NCBI GenBank assembly: GCA_003993805.1
Contig: RSEF01000021.1
Span: 3,669,065 to 3,733,064 of the forward strand
DNA from: Himantopus leucocephalus
Lineage: Eukaryota; Chordata; Aves; Charadriiformes; Recurvirostridae
Reading direction: 5' to 3'
DNA length: 64,000 nucleotides
The notes beneath the pieces are model-generated. The model was not told the origin of the DNA. It made no database searches and was given only the letters and a program-made list of their open reading frames with translations. Position numbers and translations under genes: made by a program. Below are positions 12,801-24,000 of the stretch, one piece after another. Position 1 is the stretch's first letter. Every line of letters begins with the position of its first letter.

Positions 12801-15047
12801 GCAAGGATGTGGGAATCTCAGTGGCCAGAATGAGCCACTCTTTCCGTAAGTCCTTGGGGTGACCAGGAAAGCTTATAACACAAGTTTTCCAGTCTTCGGA
12901 AAGAGATTCTGGCCCTAAGGACCTGGTGGGTCCCTGCTCAGGACTATCACGGGCCCACCCAGGTTTGTACCCTCCTCGTTCCTCTGCAGTTCTTGGCACG
13001 GTGGAGTTAGCGCTGCACGTGTAACATCTACCCACTTCATTACAGCAATGTTGTCGTTGCAAAGTGGGGATTGAGAATGCAGTTCTTGTAAAGACTCAGG
13101 CTCAAAAAGTCAATTTTTTTTTTTGCACATCTGTGTTGTCTTCCCCTAGTATTAATGCTGCGGTTGTGATCACTGCACAGACAGTGTGTATTTTGGGGGA
13201 ATCTCTGGTGTTTGTACACACAAGGATGGCTGAGCCTGTGTCCTGCCTATTGATGTGGAGGGTTAGTGACCCCATCCTGCTCTTCCCAGTCCTGGGCTGA
13301 GCTGAAAGCACAGGACTGAAGCAGTGAAGCAAAGAGCTCTCCGTCAGCTCTTCCGTGGCGGGGAAGTTGATGCATGTGGACAGCCACTATCATCTCTGGC
13401 AGTGGGCTGGAGGATGCGTTATGACAACCCAACAGCTATTAATTCAGCCCGCTGCGCACGAAGGAGGAGCCCCTACAGCAACTGGGAGAGATGGGGCCAG
13501 AGACGTTAGCTATTTCTGCCCTACCTGACAAAAGGAGAAATCCAGAAGCCTCTGAATGAGAGCAACGAGCCACTTAGATTATCTTTTGCTGTTTTTCCTC
13601 TTTTACCCCTTCACTACTCCGTATCTGCGTGGGGCAGCCTACCCTAGCCGTGAGCTGTTATGATGGGTCAAAGGAATCGCAATGGTTCCAGGCAGGAGCA
13701 AGGAGAAAATGAAATCTCTGGGCCACCAGATGAGTACGTGAGCCTGGACCGTGGCAGACGAGTCAGCCCTGAGTGTCTCAGCTCGGCGTTGCACTGGCAT
13801 TCAGCCCTCCTGCTTCCCCCCCCCCGTCTGTATCAGGTTGCTCTTTGACCTGCTCCTGGAACTCTGCAAATGACCTCATTTGTTCCGACAAACTTAAAAT
13901 ACTTTAGAGCCCAGAGGCAAGGTAAAAGCAAGAAGCTGGCTGGACTCCATGCAGTTTTGTGAGCTTGTAAAGAAAACTGGCCCAGCTGCAGTTCGGAACG
14001 TCGGGCTGCGGCACAGCTACGCCATAAATGTGTCTGACTCACGGTGCGGCTACACACAGAAGTTTGTTTTTCCTAATATCACACCTTTCAGCCCATAATG
14101 AAACTGTACATATTAGCTCTTAACAACAAAGTCTGCTCTTATGGCTGGCTCAAAAATAACAGTGCAAAGCCCCATACCAGTCCATTACTGCAGTTTTTAC
14201 TTCAAGGACTGTAAATGCCTTTACAAATGTGAAAGAAGCAGCAGCTGCTGTTAGCTCTGGGCCAGTTGTCCTGAAGACAATAAGAGCTTTACATAAAATA
14301 TGGTTCCTGTACACCCCACAGTATAATTGTGTCATCTTTTGCCCTGATGTATGGATTATATCAGACGTGGCTAAATAGTGGCATGGTCTACTCATTGAGG
14401 GCACGCTTTCTCAGGCCTGGGACAACTGGTGGTGGGAGTTGGCTTGCAGGTAGGCTGCCCTGATACCAGCAGCTTTGCTCCACAAGCTGTGCTGGGACAA
14501 CTTCAACAGGTGGTGGAGTTTGCAGAGTCGCAGCTCTGCATCGGCTCTGAAGCAATGCTGCGGCACCAAGAACGACCAGCCAAAGGTGGCCCCGTCTCTT
14601 ACTTCCAGTCCTACTTTGTTCCCTCCAGTTCTTGCTCATATCCACTAAATGGGATCAAAAAAAACAGTGATAAAGGAGCAGTGCTCGCTGTACATGTAGC
14701 ATCACCTGCCTCCTGGGACTGCCTTACTAATGCTTTCATAAGCCTATTTTTGAGGCACTAGAGCACTCGGAGGATTCTGGTCCAGGACAGGTGACTGGAT
14801 GGACAGAGGATGGTCAAGTCCAGCACTTTCCCAGTCCCTCTGGACGCTGGACTTGCCTTGAAGACAGTCGTCTTGCTGAGAAACTTCTCTGTTACAGGAT
14901 GTGAAGTCCTACTCTTCTTGCCTGACACCTTGGAATCCAACCCCAGCTCCTGAATTTGGGGAGGAAAAGGGCGCAGAGGCGTCACCTTCTGTTGCTTCAA
15001 GGTCCTGTGTAGGCTCTTTGTTGCACTTGGCAGTCTCGTGATTTGCC
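3864..15047. other. Long intergenic stretch, no gene recognised
   Basis: About 11 kb in which I could not recognise any protein family, RNA gene or clear repeat. It contains a poly-A/N assembly break near 4974, small C tracts (for example near 7968 and 13816), and chance open frames on both strands of up to about 170 codons (for example 9518-10027 minus). It could hold introns, UTR or regulatory DNA of a gene outside the window. Confidence 0.45.
4952..4974. other. Poly-A tract with single-N assembly break
   Basis: Twenty A residues (4952-4971) are followed by GT and then an N at 4974. The pattern fits a polymerase-slippage or polishing break in the assembly, not biology. Any reading frame across it is unreliable. 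Confidence 0.9.
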
Positions 15048-15581
15048 CCAGTCTGGGTCTGGCTGGAGCGGAGTTAATTTTCTTCCCAGCAGCCTGTATG
15101 GCGCTGTGTTTTGGATTTGTCACTTCAGCAGCATTGCTAACGCACCCATGTTTTGGCTGTCGCTGAGCTGTGCTTGCACAGTGTTGGGGATTTCTTTTGC
15201 CATCTATGCCCACTGCCCCCTCCACTGAGTGGGCTGGCAGTGTGCGGGAAGGTGGGGGGGATGTAGCCGGGACAGCTGGCCTGAACTGACGACAGGGATA
15301 TTCCTTATTGTACGATGTACTTGACAATGAAAGCTCAGGGAAAATGGGGAATTGGGGACTTCTGGGGTTTTAGCATTTATCTTCCCAAGTAACTTTTACA
15401 TGTGTTGAGGCCCTGCTTCCCAGGAAATGGCTGAACATCTGTTTGCTGATGGGAGGTAGTGAATAAGCTCCTTATTTTGCTTTGCTTGTGGCTTTGCCTC
15501 ACTTATTAAACTATCCTTACTTTGACCCATGAGCTTCTTGCTGCTGGTGGATGCTTAGCTGCTGGTGGGGGTCAACCCCCC

Positions 15582-15602
<21 letters not shown>
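15048..15602 (+). mobile_element. Degraded solo LTR of an avian endogenous retrovirus
   Basis: The stretch follows the layout of a widespread bird LTR: GGAGTTAATTTTCTTCCCAG near the 5' end, TGTGTTTTGGATTTGT, GCCGGGACAGCTGGCC in the middle, CTTCCCAAGTAACTTTTACA, and TATTAAACTATCCTTACTTT near the poly(A)-signal region. The 3' end runs into a C tract and an N, so its last 50 or so bases are missing or misassembled. No retroviral genes are present. The family name is not assigned with certainty, and the 5' boundary is approximate because this end is diverged. Confidence 0.75.
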
Positions 15603-15614
<12 letters not shown>

Positions 15615-15624
15615 CATTTTCAGN
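15576..15624. other. Poly-C/poly-A tract with N, assembly break
   Basis: A run of 27 C (15576-15602) passes directly into 10 A (15603-15612) and then an N at 15624. LTRs of this family have a short run of C or G near this point, so the tract is probably an expanded or collapsed read artefact in the LTR 3' region. Confidence 0.85.
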
Positions 15625-18600
15625 GCTTGCAGTCATGATGCTCTTCTCATCAAGATGTTCTTCAGCAGCTTGCTCGCGTGTTCCAGCAGTGACAGCCACT
15701 ATGTCATCTCACTGAAAAGTGGAAAAAATGGCCCTTTATAAATGAAAAGATGTTTCACTTAAAAATGCTCCTCCACGCCCGAAATGCTGCGGTATGACTC
15801 AAATGTGTGCCTTTTCAGTCACTCTGATGCTCTTTCTAAATGCCATTGTAAAGAACTAGGGGGCTGCTACAGTTGTCTAAAAATATTAGCAGAACCAAAC
15901 CACAGATGAAAATGTGCACAAGAAAAGTAGGAAGGGACCAGAAAAAATGGATTTGGTCCCCAGAGAGATGCTAAGTGCACAGCTGGAGCAACCTGGCACT
16001 AATAAACTGCAGATTCACTAATAAACACAGATTCAACGCAGGTTTGAAACTGTGGGAGACGGCAGGTATGGAGGCGTCGTGCCGAGGCTGGTTTGCTGCA
16101 GGAACTCCTTTGGGAAGCTGAAGTCCAAAGGAGCTGAAGGCTGCCCTGTGGCCTATCGGAAGGACTAGGTTCTCTTCCTTTCTGGGCAGATGTCCATCTT
16201 CCAGTGCCCCTTGTTGAGTGCTGACACTGTGTGGAATTCCTCAAGGCAAACTTGTGCGGAGGGACCAGGAGATGGCCGGGATGCAGAGCTGCAGAGGAAC
16301 TGAGGCAGTTGGTCCAGCCCATCCCAGCTCAGAAGGGTCCTGGGGGCTGTAAGCCACTTTGGTGTCTGAGAGCCAATGCTTTGTGACAAGTTGACTCCTT
16401 CAGAGCTCACCCAAGCACACATTGTCCAGGTTTCATAAAATCTGAGGAGCAAATTGTACGCTGCCTGGGAGCCCGAGGGAACTGGAGCCCCTAACGTGAG
16501 CAGGCAATTGCTCTTCCCTCTCTCTGCATTAGACACCTGACATGCTTGTGCCTACCTGTGTGTTACTTCCATAAATTCCTTCATTTTGAAATAGGCTGCT
16601 GCAAATGTATAAAAAAAGAGAAAACTAGGATGCTGTGTCCTGGCATGACACCGTGCTGGAGGGGAAATGCCAAGAGTGCCCACCCATGGCACTGTGTCTG
16701 AAGAAGTATTTTCTTGCTGGATGTTACCAGGCTATTTTTAAGAGGATCCTGATAACTCTGCAGCCAGTTCTTCAATATTAGGATGGGAAGCAGCCTTCCC
16801 TGCTATACTGACACTCCTCTCATTTTGGTACTTGCGTTCTTCCACACCAGATCTGTCCTGCAATTTTCTTCCACGCATCCTAAGCTTTAGTGTAATACTG
16901 CTGCAAGTAGTTGAAAAGCTACTGCGTTTCACCCCAGAAGTGGCTGTATTTTTGTGCTGGGTGACTTTTTAGGGTGCTTTGGGATGAGAGATCATCCATA
17001 AGCTAGACCTTACCTCACTGTGGAGTCATTCCTAGTCACTGGGCAACTTTTGAGAAAAACAAAACTGGTGAATGCAGGGAGTAAACATGTCTATTTTTGT
17101 AGTTTGTCTTCCAAGTCAAACAAAAATAAGAGCTGACTTGAGGCCGGAGACTGCATGACACACTGTTAACTGAGAACTGACAACACGGGGCCCGATCCTC
17201 CCTGCTGTAAGCCAGAATGGCATTTCTGGAGTCAGTGGAGTTCAAGTTCCTGCCCTCCAGCCATGTGGCCTGTGACTGTTTAAAAGCTCAGCGTGACGTG
17301 GTGGGGCAGTCAGATGAGCCACGCGTGGTCAGCGTTCAGAGGAACACCGGGAGCGGGCCGTGAAGGGTGCTGGTGATTCGGTTGCCATCTGCGTCGGAAC
17401 GGAGCTGATGTCTCGGCGGGAGCTGGCGGAGGTCTTGCCTTCCAGCCCCAGCCCCTGGCGCACGCGGTCAAGTTGAATTACCGGCACCTTGGGGAACCTG
17501 TGCTGGGCTGCACGAGCCCTCCCTGGACTTCAAGGGGGAGCTTTTACCCGCATCCGTCTCCCCGTGCTGCAGAGCTGCTTTGCTTCCTTTCCAAATGGGG
17601 AATTTCCAAATTGCCATACATAGATAACCCCTCCAAACAAAAACTTTTATGTAGAGCTGAAAAAAGGCTGTGTTCCCAAAAGCCTGTTTGTTCCAGCTGC
17701 GGTAATTTGTCTCAGAGAGGATATTGCATCTCTTCAGAAATTGCGTCTTGTTTACATCCCCAGAATGTCACGGCAGCTGCAGCACACCACCAAAGCCTTC
17801 CCCAGTACGGACCACTGAAGCATAGTACTGAGGGTTTGTGGTCCCTGGTACATCTGCATACACGTCTCAGTCATATCGCAATCAAAATACGGTAGACTGG
17901 TTGGTGGTGGTTTGTTTGATTTTGGGGTGGGTTTTTTTTTTTTGGTTTTTCTTTTTACAATCGTTAATTGTTCCTGAGCTGTTCTGTAACTTGGCATGGT
18001 AAGAAGATGATTGTTGTCCTGAGTGAATTACAGTCAATGTCAGCTGGAGAACACGAGCTTAACAGTGGTCGGGAGCTGAGCCTACGCCGAGATCCGCAGC
18101 CAGATTCCGATCCCGATTAAACAGGAGCAGATCTGGGGTGATACCGCTGGCTGCAGAGTGCAGGATGCAACTGGGAAAGAATCGGCATGCGCATGCACCA
18201 GTCTTACTGGAAACAGGATCTGTCAATTACAGTAAAGTTTAAAAATAAACGAAAATTGTGTAAGATCTAATTATTTTCCAGGGTGTTTTTTCCTGCTTCC
18301 ACCTATCCCAGCAGGACTTGCTGGGAGATAAAGGCTGAAGTGTGGAGACTGAATGGCATTTACACGGGTAAACTGACAAAAAAGGGAATTATTCTAAGAT
18401 GAGCAACCCTTCCGTGGAAAGACTTCCTTGGGAAGTGAGTAATGGAGGAAATCAGCTCCATGTACCCACCAGCCCTAGTCTCTGAACGTGCATCCGTGAG
18501 CCCTGGGAACCGGACCCATCGCAGCTCTTGGCAGTCACTCTCTCTGAACAGGGCTTTGGGGCAGAAGGAGGGTCGGACAGGAGCAGACGGCTGTCTATGT

Positions 18601-21010
18601 CTAGGTTAGTTGATGGGTTGCAATGGGGCACTTCGCTTCCTCCAGCCCATCCCGTCCACGTCGCAGGTCCGGAATACCCCCAGCGAGTAGGACTTCTGCA
18701 GCAGCAGAGAACAAGGCTGGGGCTGAACAAGTGCTTCGCTCAGCGGTGCTTTGGAAAGCCTTTTGCCTTCTCAGCTGCCGTCACGGCCAACGCATCAGCG
18801 CCTGAATTGAATGTGAACCTGCGCAGTGAGAATCAGTGAATTAGGCGGCGGTGTGGTTTGCTTTGCTGTGGTGTTTTTCCCCTGGAAGCTTGTTTGCCAA
18901 ATGAGACTGCAGACTGACAGCTTCACTGCTGGAGTACCTGCGCTGCACCGCGAGTGCTGTTCCACACGCACAACCCTGACAGGGGCAGGCCCAAACCACA
19001 CTAAATCGGAGGAAAAAATCTGCTCTTGATTTTTAGAGGCAACGACCGAGCCCGCTGTGCCTATGGTCAGGCACAACTCAGCAGTTACTACCCAGACTGA
19101 GTTCAGCGGGCTGTAACACTAAAACCCTGCTCCATGGGTCAGGGAAACCAGCTAGCAACAGTATTTGGTCACCACAGCTATTGCCGCAGGATCCAGATGC
19201 CATCTTTGAGGGGACCTCACAAGTGACACGCTCTCAGTATGACAGCAGGGGCAGCTAATTCTCTTGAGGGTCATTATCTCCTGGGATAATGCTTATTCCA
19301 GCCTGCGTGGGTCGGTGGGTGAGGCTGTCACTCGTACAGGGTCATGCTGCATGGGACTGAGGTGTCACACAGCTCCTCCGTGATGCAGCTGGGTACCAAA
19401 CTGGGAGGGGAAACACAAACAAGTGCTCTGGAAGTTTAACTAGCTGAGTGAATCCATGGTTTCTCAGTCGGCTCTGGTTTCTTGGGCCTGTTCTGACTTT
19501 CCATTTGGTTCATGAGTTTGGATACAACTTTTTTTTCCACCCTGCACAGCTCCTTGGCTCCTAACTCCTGTTCATTTTTTTACAGTTCCCAGGAGAGAGA
19601 AAAATCAAATTGGAAGCATATTGCTCGCCAGTTTCAGAAATCCCACAAGCTTCTAAACATTCCTCCTTTGCTACTTTTTAGGCTGTCTTGTTGGGCACTC
19701 CCCATGTTAAGGAGGATGATGATTGATTGGTCTCTTCATAATTGGGTGTAACTTTCCAGCTTTTCTCTCCTAGTAACGTCTTGGGTCTGTCCAGAAGTAG
19801 CACATGTTAAAACCTAACGTGAAAAAAGGGAAAGGGACTATTGCCACCTCCCCCTGACGTGTGGGAGCCAAAAGCAGGTACATGGACAGCAGGGCAGCCA
19901 TGAGGAGGGAAAGTAGGTTTGGTCTGTTCTTTGTTCTGGCAAAAATCTCCCGCACACCGGGGAAAGAGAGAGGCTGCGCGCCGGCGAAGGTTGAACCCGG
20001 GGTCTTCGGTATATGCTCTCTGCCAAACACTTCTGCCCTGCCACCCAGTAAGATATTTGTCACGGGTTTATCTTCAGGCATGTGAGTCCCCTTTGACTCA
20101 GAAGTCACAGACTTGGGAACGTATGTAACGCCACGCTGAAGGGAGGTAACCAGCGGGCACGCAGCAGGCTAGCAGCACTACGGAATATTGCTCCGTGCCC
20201 TTTTCTACACGCTCCCCGCCTCGGCAGTGGCTGCTTCCCGCAGGCTCCACGTTTCTCGGTGGCTTCTGCATCACCTCTTCTCCTGGGTCCCGGAGCGAGG
20301 GATGGCGTTGGTTGGTCCTCTGGGGTTTGGCCCCGGGGCAGCGCAGGGGAAGGGACACGCTGGGTAGCGCTAGGACCTGGAGGAATGCTCAGCCTGCCTC
20401 CTCCCAGAAGATTAGCCAATATTCCCAGGGCAGGGCACGCTCCCCAGCCTTTCCACTTTTTCTTTCCTCTGTATACGTATTTTCCCTTCTTCTAGTTTTC
20501 TAGTTCATTCCGGAGCAGAGCAGATTTGGATTTCTCTGAGCTTTTTTTTTTTTTTTTTTTNTTCCCCCCAGTAGTTGGACTGCCGCCAGTGTCTTGCAGG
20601 GCCAAAGTTTTATCTATAGGGATATATTTTTTCAAACCAGCCCAGCTGCACACAGACTGCCTGCAATTGAATCCACACTCCTGGGGCAAGCTTAACTCGG
20701 GAGAGGAACAGCAGCAGGGGTGCTGTTTGTGCCTCTCCTCCAGCTATTCCTGTCAAGATGGATTTATGACTTTAAAAGGAGTGGGGAGGGGGGGGGGAAG
20801 GAAAATTGCCTACAGGAGCCAGAGCTTACACCACAGCCCAGCAAAACACATCAAGAAGCGGTCGGATCTCGAGGCATGAGCAGCGTGGAAGTGGCACCCT
20901 GGGATCTGGTGGATCCTCGCACGTAATATGACTGATCTTAAGCCTTTCATCTGCCTTCACAGAGCCGAGCTTGTGGATTTAAGGTAGTTTGCCCAGGACC
21001 AGACTTTGCT
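15625..21010. other. Region upstream of VWA1, no gene recognised
   Basis: No recognisable coding family. The part just before 21011 should hold the VWA1 5' UTR and promoter, but I see no CpG island or clear TATA box there. A moderately GC-rich patch (about 20190-20400) might be regulatory. A poly-T/N break lies at 20542-20561. Confidence 0.45.
20542..20561. other. Poly-T tract with single-N assembly break
   Basis: Nineteen T residues are followed by an N at 20561, the same pattern as the breaks at 4974 and 15624. It lies 450 bp upstream of the VWA1 start codon, so promoter analysis across it needs care. Confidence 0.9.
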
Positions 21011-21083
21011 ATGTTGGCCAAGGCAGTGCTTTCTCTTGGTCTGTGGCTGCAGTTTGCTGCGGGACAGGACACACCTGAGAGAG
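21011..21083 (+). CDS. VWA1: VWA1 coding exon 1 (signal peptide)
   Basis: ATG at 21011 has G at -3. The exon encodes 24 residues beginning MLAKAVLSLGLWLQFAAG, a clear leader with likely cleavage after AAG or nearby, and ends in DTPER plus one base. The donor G|GTGAGTG is near-consensus and phase 1, which is exactly what the VWA exon needs to restore a glycine codon. Human WARP also has a short leader ending in an ER-G junction, which supports the match. It is too short for ordinary ORF calling. No better signal-peptide exon was found between here and 29046. Confidence 0.87.
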
Positions 21084-24000
21084 GTGAGTGCCTGAAAAGG
21101 CGAGGCGTTCCCCTACTGCTTTCCCCCCGTTTGATACCTCCCGGTCCTTAGAGCGTCTCATAAAACCTTTTCAGAATGAAAGCTGATGTTATATGGCTGC
21201 TTTAGGTGTATAGTTATACTTGTATGTTACTCTGCTGGCACAGGGACAAAACAAACAGAAAACCTTTCTAAAATTGCCATATTAGAAAGAAATTCTATCT
21301 TGCTTGTTTCCAGCAGCGGAAAGGAAACTGTTTCAGCAACTTGCAGAGTTTAGTGCGATCATATGGAAAAAGTCCTGACTTCTCGCTGTCACCTATATAC
21401 CGAGGCACATCGACTGAGAGAAGTAAAAACAGTGGTTGATACTATACCTGTCGTCTTGTTCTCTTGCTAATTTCTGTAATTCAGTCACTATATTTCCTCT
21501 TTAAAACGCTTTCTCTTGGACACTGTTCAGGGGAAATGATTATGGGTCAGTCTCGCGGAGCTGAGAGCGGGGAAAGGGACGTGCAGGAGATGAACGTCTC
21601 ATTTCTGGCTCCTGCACTGTTGTGCTGGGCAGAAGACGTCGCCCACATCGTGATGGCTAAGCTGATGCAATGATTTTTGTTCTGCCTTGTGTTCACAAGT
21701 AGAAAAACGTTGTGTTGTTTGACTGCAGGGCTACTGCTGGCTGCCTCTGGTTTGCACGGGCAGCAGTTATTGCTATTGTCATGCATCTCTGCTGCCATGG
21801 GAGTGTGTGTGGCACTTCCCCAGCCCGGGCGAAAAACAATGCTGAGACCTTCAGAGTATGTGAAAAAGCAAGCTGTGGCTTTGCAGAAGGACTGTGCCTT
21901 GCTCCGGAGGCAAAGTTGTGCGTGTTGTGTTGTTGATGCGCTGACTTTGGCTTGCACGCTGCCGAGCACCCTTAGAGGAAAGGAACCTGCTGGTCGGCAA
22001 GGTGCCCGTTGCCCAGCAGCTCTGATGTGGGACCTCCTCGGCTCCTCCCAGGTGCTCCCTAAAGCGACCTTGAGCAAACAGCCAGTCTGGCCGGGCTCCT
22101 GGGCATGGGCTAGCTCTTGTCTGGAGCTGCTATGGTGGTGTGCCATGGTCACACAATGAGAGGAACTGTTTGAGAAGTAGGGAGGAACTGTTTGAGAAGT
22201 AGGGATGCGTGTTCATAATTCTGTTTCCTAGGGACTTGATGGAATGTGAATGATTGTGGCTTTATTCTCAGCTGCAGTGGACAAAGGAAGCTACTGGGTG
22301 CCAGAGGTGCTTCTACGTGCTCAGGAATGATGAGCTTTTTCAGGGCGATGCACTATTGACTTAGTGCACCAAGGCACAAAGTCAAGGCAGAGCATCGCAT
22401 GACCACTTCCACCACTTTCCTCTTTGGGTCCAAATTCAGATCTCTGTTGCATCACTGTGAAGTACATCCATTTGATAGTCTGGGCTTCGATAAATGAAAT
22501 TTAGGTTGTCATTACCTGGTCACTCTGGACTAGCGTTAGCAGAAAATGATGGGGATGTTGCCGTCCCCGCGGGTGCAGCAAGTGAAAAGTAAAGACACAG
22601 CCCATCCATACGCACTCTGTAGAGGGCCCTGCGCTTACTGATCTCTGAAGCACAGCTCAGTACCTGGCGTAATTCCATGATTCCAGGACCCTTGAGGCTC
22701 TAAATAAAAGAGCAGAGATAGTGAAACTCCTGTAAAGATCGTAAGAGATGGCAACCCAGCTTCCTTCCTGCCAGAGGAATTTGTCTGAAGGGCCATTTCT
22801 CAACCCACAGCCTGTAATCTGTGGCACGGACGAGCTGGAACCTGCACAGGCCGTTTGGGATTTTAGTCACACAAGTATATTTTGCTTGGTGGGGCTCAGC
22901 TCCTTATACAGGCCGGTGATGTAGCCCTCTCCCATGGCACAGGCCTCTCTCTGACGCGGTTTTAAGCGTAAAACACCTCCTGGCCGGCTTGGTGGGACAC
23001 CTCTCTTTCTGGGAGAGGCGGTGCCGTTCTCCTCCTGCCTCTCACTGTGATCCCGAGGGGCCAGAGGGAAGCACAGACTTCTTCAGCCTCCAAACCTGGC
23101 TCCACTCGGAGTAGAACTTTTTTCTTCCTTGCAGGGCCAAACAGTGAGAAGGGAAGACAAACATGGAATTTTAAACGTAGTCAACCAAGAGAGGACGTGA
23201 TCTTTTGGTGCGCTCCCTCCTTCTTCAGGCTCAGCCTTTGGTTTCCCGCAGCAGTCGGATTTTATAAAAATAAAGAATTTAATCGCAAGGTACAGCAGCG
23301 GGGTCAGCCCGGGCTGGGTGCCTCCAGAGAGAGATGTCGAACAAAGACATCCCCGGGCAATGATACCCTTGCCATTGCCCATACACCCGTCCCTCTCGCG
23401 CTGGTCGTGCGCTGTTCATGGGTCTTTCAGTTGCGTGATTTTTTCCCAAAAATCAATGGTGATTTTTGCTCTAGGGTTTTCTAACACCTCCTTGGATCCC
23501 CTCTCTGTGTCCAGGCAGGCCGGCCGTTGACTGCTCTTCTCTTGTTGATTCGCAGTCTCTGCCGAGGGCTGTCGCCTCCTTATCTTCTGGTTTACGCTTC
23601 TCATGCACCTGCGCTCACCCAGACTCAGGGAAAACGCTACCAAAACGTCAGCATGTTATCGACATTTTCCTCATCCTAAAAAACTAAACGCAGCACCGTA
23701 CCATCTGCTAGGAAAATTCCTAAGGAAATTAACTCTGTTGTGGCCCAAAGGCTTCAGCAAATCTAGCTACTCACGCCAGGTAACGCTAGGCAAACAGCAT
23801 AAACCACACCGTATTATAACCCTAAGTAGTCTATTGTAGTTAAAACTTACTTATTTAAGCTAAACAACTAATCTCTCAACACCTAGACTTAAACAGAGCA
23901 CGGGAACAGCCGTGATAAGAGGTCTGCGGAGTTATTCCTCAGCTCCTCAGACGCAAAGGCTGGCCGGCTGAGGAGGCAGGGGGGGGCGGCGGGATGCCCC

